64,000 nt of DNA from Macropodus opercularis (GCA_030770545.1 CM061106.1:16389001-16453000), one strand, 5' to 3'. Shown: positions 1 through 9,612, counted from the first letter of the stretch. The notes: generated by a model from the letters alone, not told the origin. Program-made: numbers and translations.

Positions 1-67
1 CAGGAGGATATAGCAGTCATGGCGGTGTTGTAAGTGGTCTCTCGGATGAGAGACCAAAAGGGGGAAT
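1..67 (+). other. 3' end of an endogenous retrovirus, with polypurine tract
   Basis: A short open frame from base 4 ends in TAA at 31-33 and is probably the last codons of the upstream retroviral gene. A purine run at about 53-66 (ends AAAAGGGGGAA) abuts the TG that opens the next feature. That is where a polypurine tract sits before a 3' LTR. The assignment rests on position and on the LTR that follows. Confidence 0.55.
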
Positions 68-617
68 TGTAGGAATCTAAATAGTTAAGTAGTAGTTAAA
101 ATAGTAGTTGAAAGCTTAGATAGTAGGATGCATGCAGAAAACAGAACAAGCCGATTGCATTAAAGTATAGTTTGAAACACACACATCAGATTTAGAGAAT
201 AGTAGAGACACCAGATGCACCCAGACACGGCAGAAAATAAGATAAGTAGGGAGTGAAACATGTGAATGTCTGTAGAAGGAATGTGCTTGGATCCATAGGT
301 TATGGGACCACAAAGCAACGGAGAAGATAAGACACCAATAAACCAGCCATGGAGACGAACACCAGACCACGGAATCAGGATCCTGTTACACCACAGAAAG
401 ATGCTCTGTCCAGCATAAAAGTGTGGGTCGAGGGACAGACAGTGTCAGTCAGACTTCGTGCCCTGACTATATGCTGTATAGTATAGAGACAGACTGACCC
501 AGGCCTGTACATTATTATTCTTCAAGTTTGAAATAAAAGCAAGACTGATTTTTATCAGACGTTTCTCCTCATCATTCAACGAACGCGCAGAGCTGGGATT
601 GGGAGAGCAGCTCAACA
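68..617 (+). mobile_element. Retroviral LTR (3' LTR of the flanking ERV)
   Basis: The segment opens TGTAGGAATC and closes CTCAACA, giving TG...CA ends. It has a TATA-like CATAAAAG near 413 and an AATAAA signal near 533, in the U3-R-U5 order. It aligns along its length with two further copies, at 3240-5517 and, inverted, at 62969-63449, so it is a repeat family and not unique sequence. A polypurine tract precedes it. It is followed directly by env sequence and not by host flank, so the provirus is rearranged here. Confidence 0.75.
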
Positions 618-1003
618 GTAGGCACAGCCAGAGAGCAAGGTATGACAAACTGCGTGGCATGTTCATCAGCCCGTCCTCTGTTATACACTGAACCCGCCCC
701 TTTGTATCCCGACAGTGACTCTTGGGGATACGACTGTATGGTAAAATTAACCTCACAGGCCACTCCTCTTAATTGTACAACATTGGCAGCAATATTTCCT
801 CCTATTCGCAATGACACTAAACCACCTGTCTTTGCCCCACGGTTCAATAATTACACCTGTTTCTCCAGTAACGACCCCACAGGTGTGGCAGTAGGTAGCC
901 TGAGAGGGACCTGGTGTGCTAAAAATGCTACAAACACAGTAGGGACCTGGGCAAGGGCGGATTTGTTTTGGATGTGTGATGAAACACGGTTGAGGGTGAA
1001 TTT
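618..1003 (+). pseudogene. env: Fragment of a retroviral envelope surface subunit
   Basis: The frame is open from the LTR edge through about 1003. It encodes a Cys-rich, N-glycosylation-rich stretch: NCVAC, several N-x-T/S sites, and a segment like ARADLFWMC followed by a Leu/Val-rich strand. This is the style of the middle of retroviral Env SU proteins. There is no signal peptide, cleavage site, fusion peptide or transmembrane segment. The frame runs into tRNA-array sequence at about 1004, so it is a relic broken at both ends. Its position after a 3' LTR instead of before it shows rearrangement. Confidence 0.6.
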
Positions 1004-1327
1004 ACCCGTGCTTTTCTCCCCAAGGCGTCACTAAAACCTCCTCCTGTTCTGTCAAACACAACGCAATTACTGTGAAGGCACCTATGCTCGTCACCATGCT
1101 ACCAGTTTTGTGAAACCTGGTAACAAACATGTCACTTTCTACGTGTTTGCATGCACTCAAGGAACCACAGTAAAGTGTGCTTTGTTTCACAAGCTGGTTT
1201 GGAAAGGTCTAACCTGTTTTCTTCATTGGAACCAGGGAATTAGAGAAACCCGGTTCTTTCCCAGAAAGATTTCCATTTAGATGGGATCCTCGATTGCCCA
1301 AGGAAGGTGCCAGTCACCAGCGCCGTC

Positions 1328-1399
1328 TCCCTGGTGGTCTAGTGGCTAGGATTCGGCACTTTCACTGCCGCGGCCCGGGTTCGATTCCCGGTCAGGGAA
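1328..1399 (+). tRNA. tRNA-Glu (TTC)
   Basis: Full 72-nt cloverleaf: acceptor TCCCTGG pairs with the 3' CAGGGA, anticodon stem CGGCA/TGCCG encloses loop CTTTCAC (anticodon TTC), and box B is GGTTCGATTCC. A TTTT Pol III terminator follows within 10 nt. This is the reference copy for Glu(TTC) in family B. The body matches the vertebrate cytosolic tRNA-Glu family apart from C for T in the D-arm. Confidence 0.93.
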
Positions 1400-1532
1400 T
1401 GCCGTTTTAGCCGCAGTTGAGTCCAGTACGTTAAAGACTAAATCTGATTACCTTCTGCAACTTGCTTGCTTAGAGGTGCAGGAGAAGCTTTGGTCCGCTG
1501 ACTTGAAAAAGGGGGCAGTTGTGCCTGTCCTC

Positions 1533-1604
1533 TGCATTGGCCAGGAAGTGAACCCGGGTCACCTGCTTGGGAAGCAGCTATTCTCACCACTATACCACCA
1601 ATGC
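1533..1604 (-). tRNA. tRNA-Gly (CCC), decayed T-loop
   Basis: Read on the minus strand: acceptor GCATTGG/CCAATGC, anticodon loop TTCCCAA (CCC), discriminator A. Downstream on its strand lies TTTTT. The T-loop reads TTCACTT, replacing the normally invariant A58 with C, so this copy may be weak or silent. Confidence 0.75.
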
Positions 1605-1625
1605 TTAAAAGCGTGCCCTTGCCCT

Positions 1626-1704
1626 ATGGGGACGTGACAGATTACTCCAAACGCCGCAAGAGGACGTTCCCAAATTGCATCACTGAGCTCTGTCACGTCC
1701 CCAT
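1626..1704. repeat. Perfect 15-bp inverted repeat upstream of tRNA-Gly(CCC)
   Basis: Arms ATGGGGACGTGACAG (1626-1640) and CTGTCACGTCCCCAT (1690-1704) are exact reverse complements separated by 49 nt. The element starts 22 bp beyond the 5' end of the minus-strand tRNA-Gly and recurs at the same spacing beside most Gly(CCC) copies of array B, for example 28394-28472. The arms contain a CRE-like ACGTGAC core. Its function is unknown. Confidence 0.7.
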
Positions 1705-2211
1705 CTAGGTAGGGCGCGTAACACACGAATGTGACCAGGTTATTCCAAACCCGTTCTCCCCAAACCAGCACACACTAAGCCAAGTAATAAGCGCACACCA
1801 GAGAAGACGTAACCTCATCCCAAGCAAATGGCAGCTCACCCCTACTTTACAGAAGGTCCCAAAACAAACAGAATATAGGCACAAGGCCCACAACAAGTGC
1901 GAATACACTAAGGAACAAACGCTCCTTAGGGAAATGCAGGTAACTGCACTGTAGCTGCCACTGGCTCTATTGTGCTATACTGAGCCTGGTGTTTGAATTT
2001 TTTGGAAAAGTAGCCTGTGCCCTGCTAATCCTCTTGCAGAAGTTAAAGCCCCGGTACCATATCTACTCACGTCCACCTCCAGCTTGAAGGGGCGCGTAAA
2101 AAATGGGGCTCCTAGTTCAGGCGCGCTGCAGAAGAGCACTTTGGCAGATCCGGAAGCGTTTTGGAACTGCAGAGTCCAAAAAAAAAAAGATTTGTGAGTT
2201 CAGTGAGTTCC
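1705..2211. other. Long spacer of a B unit
   Basis: About 500 bp with no tRNA and no convincing coding sequence. It is conserved in every array B unit and includes an A-run of 8-12 near 2178. I see only repeated spacer here. Confidence 0.6.
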
Positions 2212-2235
2212 TTGGTTCGATTCCCGCCGAAGGAA
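2212..2235 (+). pseudogene. 3' remnant of a second tRNA-Glu
   Basis: Only the T-arm and tail (TTGGTTCGATTCCCGCC...GGAA) remain, followed by the same GCCG...GCCGCAGTTGAGTCCAGTA tail seen after the intact Glu. It shows that a B unit is a duplicated Glu-Gly pair whose second Glu lost its 5' two thirds. The same remnant lies about 161 bp before every tRNA-Gly(GCC) in array B. Confidence 0.75.
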
Positions 2236-2374
2236 AGCCGTTTCGGCCGCAGTTGAGTCCAGTAAGTTAAAGAGTAAATCTGATTATCTTCTGCAACTTG
2301 CCGCGTCCACCTAGAAGTACAGGAGAAGCTTTGGTCCACCGCCTTGAAAAACTCGGGCAGCAGCCCCTGTCCTC

Positions 2375-2446
2375 TGCATTGGCCGGGAATTGAACCTGGG
2401 TCAACTGCTTGGCAAGCAGCTATTCTCACCACTATACCACCAATGC
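2375..2446 (-). tRNA. tRNA-Gly (GCC)
   Basis: Minus-strand cloverleaf with the same body as the neighbouring Gly(CCC), but loop TTGCCAA, giving anticodon GCC. Acceptor GCATTGG/CCAATGC is fully paired. One T-stem pair is weakened (CCTGGG for CCCGGG on +). It is the reference copy for Gly(GCC) in array B. CACGTGAC lies about 25 bp upstream on its strand. Confidence 0.88.
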
Positions 2447-2632
2447 TTGAAAGCCTGTCATTGCTTTATGGGCACGTGACAGTTACCTCCAAACGTTGCA
2501 TTGGCAAGAGGAAACACCTGGTCCCAAAGCGTTTCTGCACTGTGGAGTCTAAAGAAAAGATTTGTTGTGAAGTTTAGAGACTTCCTCTGCTGCGTTATGT
2601 ACTTCTCATCTGTAGAGGGCTTACGGCGTGAA

Positions 2633-2705
2633 GCCTGGCTACCTGAGTCGGTAGAGCATCAGACTTTTCATCTGAGTGTCCAAGTGTCAAGTCCCTACTC
2701 AGGCG
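2633..2705 (+). pseudogene. tRNA-Lys (TTT) pseudogene, full length
   Basis: 73 nt aligned with the Lys genes of array A. Box A is altered (TACCTGAG for TAGCTCAG), box B is lost (TGTCAAGTCC for GTTCAAGTCC), and position 37 is C. The anticodon TTT is kept. It is the ancestor-like form of the truncated Lys copies in array B. Confidence 0.8.
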
Positions 2706-2790
2706 AAGGCAACTTGCCGCGTCCACTTAGAAGTACAGGAGAAGCTTTGTTCTGCCGACTTGAAAAATGGGGGCAGCAGTCCCTGTCCTC

Positions 2791-2804
2791 TGCATTGGCC
2801 GGGA
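2791..2804 (-). pseudogene. tRNA-Gly 3'-end remnant at the left-arm junction
   Basis: TGCATTGGCCGGGA is the minus-strand 3' end of a tRNA-Gly. The gene is cut in its T-arm and continues as left-arm sequence (CACCCGGGG...). The upstream 100 bp match the lead-in to intact Gly genes. Confidence 0.7.
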
Positions 2805-2908
2805 CACCCGGGGCCCGTGGGGGCCTGTCGTGAATAGCTGGCACAGACTTTCAGCCAATCAAATTGCAGCACTCTCTCTCTGTCTCTCCAGGGTGCCGAA
2901 CTGCTCCC

Positions 2909-2938
2909 TGTATCCCGGTTCGATTACCAGTCATGGCA
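2909..2938 (+). other. tRNA 3'-end-like motif in the left arm
   Basis: ATCCCGGTTCGATTACCAG plus TCATGGCA resembles a T-arm, acceptor strand and discriminator, perhaps of a His-type tRNA. The T-stem does not pair well and there is no 5' half. The right arm carries the inverted partner at 63736-63765 with a better box B (GGTTCGATTCC). Confidence 0.3.
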
Positions 2939-3310
2939 AAGTTTGTGCGACATGATTAAAGGTTACTGATAAATTCTAATGTTTTAACAGCTGACTTGGT
3001 GTACTTGGTGTACCAGGTGTACTGACTTGTTTTACTCTTTTTATGATTAGTAGTAGTACTATTAGCATGTCAAATACACCATTCATTTATAAGGAGATTT
3101 AGAGACAATATTCATGTAAACTATTTAATGAACATAATCAAACTTATACATACATACATACATGAAAGCAATACAATATCAATACAATATTACAATCCTC
3201 TTTATGCCTTTTTCTTTATAAAATGATAAGACAAGGCAGTGAAGGAATGTAAATAGTTAAAAGCTTAGATAGTAGGATGCAGGCAGAAAACAGAACAAGC
3301 GGAATTAAAG

Positions 3311-5020
3311 CAGCAGCATCAACTCGGTCACATATAACATTGCGAAACACTTGGCCACTATCCTGGCACCTCTGGTTGGACACACAGACCATCACATCCG
3401 AAACTCCGAGGAATTTGCAGACAAGGTCAGAGGCCTGAAACTGGAATTGGATGAAACCATGGTTTCGTTTGATGTTACATCACTCTTCACCAGCATCCCC
3501 ACCAGCGATGCTCTAACAGCTGTTAGGAAAAGACTGGAAGAGGACAGCACCCTCAGCGCCAGAAGCAACCTCAACCCAGGTCAGATTTGTTCACTCCTAG
3601 ACTTATGCCTTAACACCACATATTTCAGCTATAGAGGGGACTTCTATAGACAGAGGCATGGCTGCGCTATGGGCTCTCCTGTGTCACCTATTGTGGCCAA
3701 CCTATATATGGAGGAAGTGGAGAAGAAAGCTCTTGACTCTTTCTCAGGTAGAGCCCCAACCCATTGGTTCAGATATGTGGATGACACCTGGGTGAAGATC
3801 AAGATCCAGGAGGTACAGACCTTCACAGACCACATAAATACAGTGGACAGCAACATCAGGTTCACCAGGGAAGACACCAAAAACAACAGACTGGCCTTTC
3901 TGGACTGCGCAGTCATCAGAGGGAATGACGGCGGCTTGGAAATAGAAATCTACAGAAAACCCACCCACACACACCAATATCTTCTGTTTGACTCTCATCA
4001 CCCCCTTCAGCACAAACTAGGAGCCATCAGGACCCTGAACCACAGAGCGGAGAACATTCCCACTTCCACTGTAGCCAAGACGAAGGAGAACATGCATGTA
4101 AGGGCAGCTCTCAGGACCTGTGGCTACCCCAGATGGGCCTTCAACAAAGCTGCGTCACGTCCCAGAACAAGGACAACAGAACAGCCGGACACCCAAAGTC
4201 AACGGAAGAACCTGGTCATTCCTTACATGGCCGGAGTGTCCGAAAAGCTTAAAAGGATTTTTAGAAACTACAACATACCTGTCTACTTCAAACCCACCAA
4301 CACCCTCAGACAGAAGCTTGTACATCCAAAGGACCCGACACCAAAACACAAGAGGAGCAACATAGTATATGCAGTTCAATGCAGTGAAGAGTGCTCGAAA
4401 CTATACATTGGTGAAACCAAACAGCCATTACACAAGAGGATGGCCCAGCATAGGAGGAACAACACATCAGGACCAGTATCTGCCGTGTATCTCCACTTAA
4501 AAGACAAAGGCCACTCATTTGATGACAACAACGTTCACATTCTGGACAGAGAAGACAGGTGGTTTGAACGAGGCGTCAGAGAAGCCATACATGTCCAGGT
4601 AAACAGCCCCTCTCTCAACAGAGGTGGGGGCCTCAGACACAATTTGTCTCCCATTTACCATGCTGCCCTTTCAACTATGCCCAGGAAGATCAAGACCACT
4701 TCACACGTCCCCCACAAAGGAGACACTTAACGACCCTTTAATGGTTGTAGGAGGAGTCACGGTAGTTGAGGATTCACACCTACTCACTACCCTCACACCC
4801 CCCTCTGTTCGCATAACGAGCCCATTCTTCACAGGTGTTAAGTGAAACCCAACTGGAGGATATATTAGTGGTCTCCACCAACTTCCCACAGACTGAAGAA
4901 GCCACCTGGATAGGTGGTGAAACGTTTCTACTAACTAGAAGAAGTCCAGTTGCCATGACTCAACTTTCAGACAACTTGACCTGGATGAATGAGAACCTTC
5001 ACAGACAAGCGGAATTAAAG
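3311..5020 (+). mobile_element. Penelope-like retroelement, 5' truncated
   Basis: The insertion sits in the left-arm LTR and is absent from the right-arm LTR. The 16-bp direct repeats ACAAGCGGAATTAAAG at 3295-3310 and 5005-5020 are its target-site duplication, the second counted within these coordinates. At 1.7 kb it is shorter than a typical element, and the reading frame is open right to its 5' edge, as expected for 5' truncation. The 3' tail after the stop is about 290 bp of noncoding sequence. Confidence 0.88.
3312..4730 (+). CDS. Penelope-like polyprotein: RT and GIY-YIG endonuclease (5' partial)
   Basis: The frame is open from the element edge to TAA at 4728-4730, 472 codons, with no native start; the first in-frame residues (about SSINSVTYNIAKHLATIL) are already inside the protein. 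RT signs in order: FDVTSLFTSIP near 3463-3500, HGCAMGSPVSPIVANLYM near 3657-3710, the catalytic YVDD at 3774-3785, and an FLDC block near 3898. The C-terminal third holds a GIY-YIG-type nuclease: VYAVQCSEEC followed by KLYIGET and a downstream R..QH motif near 4365-4455. A CxxxC pair between the GIY-like and YIG strands is typical of Penelope nucleases. The family primes reverse transcription at nicked target DNA. The frame has no internal stop, so the insertion is probably young, but without its N-terminus it should not act on its own. Confidence 0.88.
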   Translation, partial: SSINSVTYNIAKHLATILAPLVGHTDHHIRNSEEFADKVRGLKLELDETMVSFDVTSLFTSIPTSDALTAVRKRLEEDSTLSARSNLNPGQICSLLDLCLNTTYFSYRGDFYRQRHGCAMGSPVSPIVANLYMEEVEKKALDSFSGRAPTHWFRYVDDTWVKIKIQEVQTFTDHINTVDSNIRFTREDTKNNRLAFLDCAVIRGNDGGLEIEIYRKPTHTHQYLLFDSHHPLQHKLGAIRTLNHRAENIPTSTVAKTKENMHVRAALRTCGYPRWAFNKAASRPRTRTTEQPDTQSQRKNLVIPYMAGVSEKLKRIFRNYNIPVYFKPTNTLRQKLVHPKDPTPKHKRSNIVYAVQCSEECSKLYIGETKQPLHKRMAQHRRNNTSGPVSAVYLHLKDKGHSFDDNNVHILDREDRWFERGVREAIHVQVNSPSLNRGGGLRHNLSPIYHAALSTMPRKIKTTSHVPHKGDT

Positions 5021-5517
5021 TACAGTTTAAATCACATCAAGTTTAGAGAGTAGTAGAGTAGAACAGCCAGTCACAGTTCATTAAACAGTATGTGGAGAGC
5101 AGGATGTTAGGACAAGAGCAGACGAGTTGCATGTAAGTGAAACATGCCCGAACAAGGGCGACTGGGTGAATGTGTGTAGAAGGAGATGTGCTTAAATCCA
5201 CAGAACACGGGGCCACACAGCAACTGTGACCAGCGAGGGGACGTAGAGCATCCAAGGAGACGAACACCAGACCACGTCATCAGGATCCTGTTTCACAACT
5301 GAAAGATGCTCTGTCTAGTATAAAAGTGTGGTCAAGGGACAGACAGCGTCAGACTTCGTGCCCTGACTATATGCTGTATGGAATAGAGACAGACTGACCA
5401 AGGCCTGTACAATTATTATTCTTCAAGTGCAAAATAAAAGTCAGATTGAATTCATCAGCCGCTTCTCCTCATAATTAAACAAACGCACAGAGCTGGGACT
5501 TTCGGAGCATCTCAACA

Positions 5518-8110
5518 GCGGTAAACGTACTTTCCAGGAAAGCTGGTGTGAATGTGGAGGCTATTTAGGCCTGTTTCAGTTACATGTTTCAAAAGTGACA
5601 CGTGCGTCCTGTGGACCGAGGCTCAGTTCTTTTTCTCTGGGGGCAGATGGTGATGGCCTAGTAAAATTACAACAATGACAAGAAGACTGTGAGACTTGAG
5701 TTTACCTCTTTAGCATGTGCACAACCAAATCAACTATTTTAACACTTCCTTTGTGCTCTCTTTGCAGGTGGAGGCTGCAGCAGAGGTTGACCAGTCACAC
5801 CAGTTTGGCCCTTGGGCTGTAGCTGTTATGACCAAAAGCTGCACAGCAGAACAATGCTGGCCCATTTATATTTGTGTTTATTTATATTTATGCTTCTAGC
5901 CAAATGTTTTGTTCGTGTGACCAGAATGTACAATGTTGTCCATTAAAGAAATATGTTTTGAAACGCAACTACTCACCTGGTTCTTCTGGCACAAGAAACT
6001 CGAACTGTTTTGGAAGTGGCACAGGCGTCTTTTTAGGTGGACTGACTGGATGAAAAGAATGAAAAAATAGAATTAATCGATGGTTTATCTGTAACACATG
6101 AATAGGACACTAACATTTCAATAAATGAGCTAAAAAGTAGAATAAAATACATTAATAACATTTACATTTTAATGGAATTTAATAGAGATGAGCCGGATAC
6201 TCGGCTGAAACGAGTATGCCGTTGTCAGTTTATTTTTAAGTCAGCTGGCTCTAACCAGTTTTTTTTTACTTCACACACTGTGTGTGAAGTAAGTGTCTGA
6301 TACTTTTTTGCTGTATTTCATAAAATATAAAGGTAGTAGTGGTATAAATAATATTACAAATTAAGCTACACGCACAAACAAACACTCTCTCTCTCCCTCT
6401 TATGATCAGTGATACAGAATAATGAGTGATACAGAGAATAGACAAACTCCACCTACTTCCGTGTTAGGCCACACCCAGTCCGAGTACAGATACAGATACA
6501 GATAATTCATATGGTTAACAGACAATTAAAATATAAAAAAATAACAGATACAGATAATGCTGTACTCGCTCACCCCTAGAATTTAATATTAAATGAATCA
6601 ATATTTAATTGTGACAACTATTACAATTAAATGTGAGCAGGGAAAGTAACGTGGGACACAGCAAACACATGCCATCACGTGTTAGTATTCAAAGCAGTTC
6701 ACACTTCATCATTTCAACCACATAAGGAGATTAATACTCACCCCCATGAAGCGATGAACTGATTCTTAGTCACTAGGACGACAAACAGAACCAGAAGATA
6801 GAACTCATGCTTCAGTGGGAGAGCAGCTCATTATCCCAGAGCTGACGATTCGTGCAACATATTTCATCGTTCTTCTCTTGAAGCCTTTGATTGTCTGGAG
6901 GTTTCGGATGCAGCAGCAGCGAAGTGGAAACAAGTATCAGGTAGAGTGTTTGTTTGCAAAAAAAGACTTCACTTGAGCTGAACTGTTTTCAAAATTAAAA
7001 TAAATGTTGACTTACTGTTGTGTGAAGATTGTTTTGTATTGAGCGTAGCCCTCTCCAGCTCTTCGTCCTTATCCATCTCTGTGACACAGACAGACATTTA
7101 GCTGTGACATCTTTGTGTACTCAAATATTTTGTACTTCTACCAGAGAAAATAGAAATGATATCATTTTAAAAACTCAAGACCCACCCGTGGCTTCCATGG
7201 GATCGGATTGGATGTGTCATCACTGAGGCGTGTGCAGCTTGTTTTCCATATATAGCTGCAGCTTGTGCATCTTTGTTCCAGAACCACAGCTTTTCCTAAG
7301 TATGAAGGCAGCGTAGCCATCATTCCTGCTGTCCCTGATGTTTCACCTGTTGGGATAGGAAATACTTTAACATACACATAAATATGTAATGTTAATACAA
7401 CACAGTGATGTGTGTGGTGTCACTGGGTAACAAAAAATATCAACACTAGTCCTTTTATACTTTTTCTATGTGACTATCTGACTGTTTCATTCACACAGTC
7501 TGCTAAACTATAATAATGTAGCAAAAGAACATAACAGACACATGGATGGAGAAAACTGCAGCAAAAAAACTATTTAATTCTCAAAGGTTGAACCCTGCCA
7601 CTATAAGGCTTTCACATATTAAACTACAGTAGCAAAGACAAAGGGTTTGATGCATTTCAAACACCTACACACGTTTACAACTAAGCCCTCTGCTTAAATA
7701 ACACGTGTTCATTTCCTGGATCAGTGTTACTCTTCACTTTCCCTTAAATAATCTGCACATTTGATCGTTTGTCTGGCGTTTTTTCATCACAAACTGTGAA
7801 GTACAAGCGTAACCAGATCGTACTTTTAATCGAATACCGAGCTTGCGGATCGAGCGGTGCTTCCACGTTACCATGTGACAAACGGTGAGCGACCGGCCAC
7901 GTACGGCGAAGATAAAAAAACAAAACGCGCCGACCAATCGCCGGTTCCCCCCGAATCCGCGGTGTTAACTTCAAGCTTTACGGCAGTAAAGGGCGTAATT
8001 CGGGAAAACCATGAATGGACTCCCTCACAAAATCTGTCATTTGGTCAGTTCCTTGACCAGCTGAAAAGGCGACGTCACAACCGGTTTGTACAGAAACCCA
8101 TACTAGCGGC
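5518..8110 (-). pseudogene. Decayed left-arm copy of the arm gene
   Basis: On minus, the blocks match the right-arm gene. The ATG exon is 7016-7076 (MDKDEELER..., 9 nt shorter in frame, donor kept). Exon B is 5977-6045 (69 nt as on the right, both splice sites kept). Exon C is cut at its 5' side near 5765-5830. Exon D near 5535-5660 lacks 4 nt (GCCATCACC for GCCAACCATCACC), which shifts the frame. The noncoding first exon is missing near 8060. A hAT MITE lies in an intron. It cannot encode the right-arm protein. Confidence 0.65.
6183..6578. mobile_element. hAT-type MITE
   Basis: The 396-bp insertion has ends TAGAGATGAGC... and ...GCTCACCCCTA, imperfect terminal inverted repeats, and an 8-bp duplication GAATTTAA at 6175-6182 and 6579-6586. 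The right arm has one GAATTTAA at the matching place (around 62222), the empty site. It encodes no transposase. Inside are a near-perfect 23-bp palindrome (6268-6290) and short ACAGAT repeats near 6485. Confidence 0.88.
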
Positions 8111-8192
8111 CGGAAGTATATCGCATCCGTAGTGGTTTAGCACTACCATTGAAAATAAATGGGAATCGGTTTAGGGCGTTTTAGCTAAACAA
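7380..8192. other. Left-arm promoter-side sequence
   Basis: Apart from alignment to 60254-61200 on the other strand I see no gene here. The inverted ETS-like CCGGAAGT near 8110 and the GACGTCAC near 8072 match the right-arm promoter segment. The first-exon block found on the right is deleted. Confidence 0.55.
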
Positions 8193-8223
8193 TCTGGCTA
8201 AGATTCTGCGCTTTCACCGCTGC
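8193..8223 (+). pseudogene. tRNA-Glu fragment at the left-arm inner junction
   Basis: TCTGGCTAAGATTCTGCGCTTTCACCGCTGC matches the D-arm to anticodon arm of tRNA-Glu(TTC) and lies exactly where left-arm homology stops and array A begins. Acceptor and T-arm are missing. Confidence 0.6.
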
Positions 8224-8925
8224 ACATGGGCACGTGACAGAAACCGTACAATGCCGCAAGACTAACCTCCCAGAATGCCCGTTTCCATCACTGAACTCTT
8301 TCATTTGCCGGACTAGAACGCAAAGGCTTCTTACGTGTGCTGAATGAGAGGCAGAGAGCACGAGTAAAGTCTCTAGTGATGACAGGACTTTTACCTATGC
8401 GCAATGAGGCCAGGGTTTTAACCACACAAGCCGTCCACCTCAGTTTTATTCCATCCGTCTGGAAGACTTTATCGAGCGAGAGGCTGCGTACACCACGGAC
8501 GGGTCGCTGCTCCATTAGCACTACACGCTGGAGTGGTCGCACTGCCACAGCTGAAAGACGAGGGGCCATTCGTTCCAGCAACTTGTGACTTTCAAGGTCG
8601 AGTCCAAACACAAACACAGCACAACTACTTTGGAGGGATCTGTGGTTGTGACTATACCACCAGTGTTGTGAACCCTGGTGCTGGCATGTCAACAGGTGAC
8701 AAACGTGTCATTAATTTTTGCCCTACGATAAAGACAAATACCACCTGTCAAAAGGCCCGGTGTTCTTCTACCTACTCGGGCACTGATGTATCAAGCGGGT
8801 TCCAGGCACAGGTGGGGCATGACCAACAGTATTTGACCCGGCCTTCTATGGAGGTTGCTCTCGCTGAAGTATAAGTTACTTCCTCTATTGCGTACTTTCT
8901 CCCTCTAGAGGGTTTGTAGTGTGAA

Positions 8926-8998
8926 GCCTGTGTAGCTCAGTCGGTAGAGCATCAGACTTTTAATCTGAGGGCCCAGGGTTCAAGTCCCTGCTCAGGCA
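8926..8998 (+). tRNA. tRNA-Lys (TTT), array A unit 1
   Basis: 73 nt: box A TAGCTCAGTCGG, anticodon stem TCAGA/TCTGA with loop CTTTTAA, box B GGTTCAAGTCC, discriminator A. A TTTT terminator is at 9009-9012. The acceptor is GCCTGTG against CTCAGGC, leaving a U6-U67 mismatch that is present in every array A copy. Confidence 0.9.
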
Positions 8999-9290
8999 AA
9001 GTTACCTGTTTTCTGCAGCTCACTAGTGACTTTGAAGGCACCCAAGGTCGTCACTATACCACCAGTGTTGTGAAACCAGCTCAAATCAGGTCTCCTTCAG
9101 AGTCTTTGCACGCATTCAAGAAACCCAATTAAGGTCCTCTTTGTTCCAACGGCTGGTTCGTCAATTGTTGGGAACATGTCAACGCTGTTTTCTCCGATGG
9201 AACCAGGGGGACAGAGAAACTCCATTTTCCCCAGGAAGACTTCCACGTCGAAGCTATCATCCGAGGAATTTGCCAGGCGCTCGTACCTTC

Positions 9291-9362
9291 TCCCTGGTGG
9301 TCTAGTGGCTAGGATTCGGCGCTCTCACCGCCACGGCCCGGGTTCGATTCCCGGTCAGGGAA
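9291..9362 (+). tRNA. tRNA-Glu (CTC), array A unit 1
   Basis: 72 nt, loop CTCTCAC (anticodon CTC), box B GGTTCGATTCC. This copy alone has A for G at position 43 (CCACGG), breaking the top pair of the anticodon stem. Downstream there is only TTT, with no T-run of four or more for over 150 nt, unlike the Glu(TTC) genes of array B. Confidence 0.85.
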
Positions 9363-9540
9363 AAACCATTTAGCCGAGGGTCAGTACAATACGTTCAACA
9401 TTAAGTCTGGTTTGCCGCTGTAACGTAAGAACATGCGACGTCGGGCCCTTTGTGCTTTCTTACACGTCCAGCAGAATGTATCGCACGTTTCAATTGCAGT
9501 CTGAGTCGAAAAGGGAACTGACGTGACATTCCTCCGACAC

Positions 9541-9612
9541 TGCGTTGGCCAAGAATCCAACCTGGATCCACTGCTTGGGAAGCACTTATTCTCAACTTTA
9601 TACCACCGATGC
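9541..9612 (-). pseudogene. tRNA-Gly (CCC) pseudogene, array A unit 1
   Basis: On minus the anticodon loop TTCCCAA survives. The D-arm is disrupted (TATAAAGTTGAG for TATAGTGGTGAG), the T-loop reads TTGGATT, and the acceptor ends GCATCGG/CCAACGC pair imperfectly. Box B is lost. It is the array A counterpart of Gly(CCC) in array B. Confidence 0.75.

Larger units (their letters stand above)
1006..2804 (+). repeat. Isolated unit of tRNA array family B
   Basis: This is one nearly full unit of the family amplified at 24621-52577. It carries Glu(TTC), Gly(CCC), a Glu 3' remnant, Gly(GCC) and a full-length but decayed Lys. Its left edge (CGTGCTTTTCTCCCC...) recurs at about 51553, where the unit continues further left, so the env junction is a rearrangement point. 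It keeps about 250 bp around Lys that most array B units lost. The unit stops inside a tRNA-Gly remnant where the left inverted arm begins. Confidence 0.85.
3240..5517 (+). mobile_element. Solo LTR, split by a Penelope insertion
   Basis: The LTR pieces are 3240-3310 and 5021-5517, opening TGAAGGAATG and closing CTCAACA. They align with the LTR at 68-617. TATA-like GTATAAAAG is near 5320 and AATAAA near 5442. No retroviral genes remain. The inverted copy in the right arm shows a 4-bp GCAG duplication on both sides. Here the right-hand copy reads GCGG, so the insertion predates the arm duplication. Confidence 0.8.
2805..8194 (-). repeat. Left arm of a large inverted repeat
   Basis: Read on minus, this matches 60254-63851 from end to end: outer edge (GCTATTCACGAC...GGCCCCC), T-arm-like motif, solo LTR, four exon-like blocks, promoter-like segment, inner edge (TTTAGCTAAA). 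It is longer because of a Penelope insertion (3311-5020) and a hAT MITE (6183-6578). It is shorter where exon 1 and about 200 bp near 7350 are missing. The two arms enclose about 52 kb of tRNA arrays. Confidence 0.88.

Noticed and set aside
3140..3170. ACAT microsatellite in the left arm
   Set aside because: Four to five short copies, also in the right arm; ordinary simple repeat.
8640..9095. Two ACTATACCACCAGTGTTGTGAA blocks per A unit as extra reverse tRNA-Gly genes
   Set aside because: Only about 12-16 nt resemble the Gly 5' end. No anticodon arm or T-arm follows; at best an ancient internal duplication.
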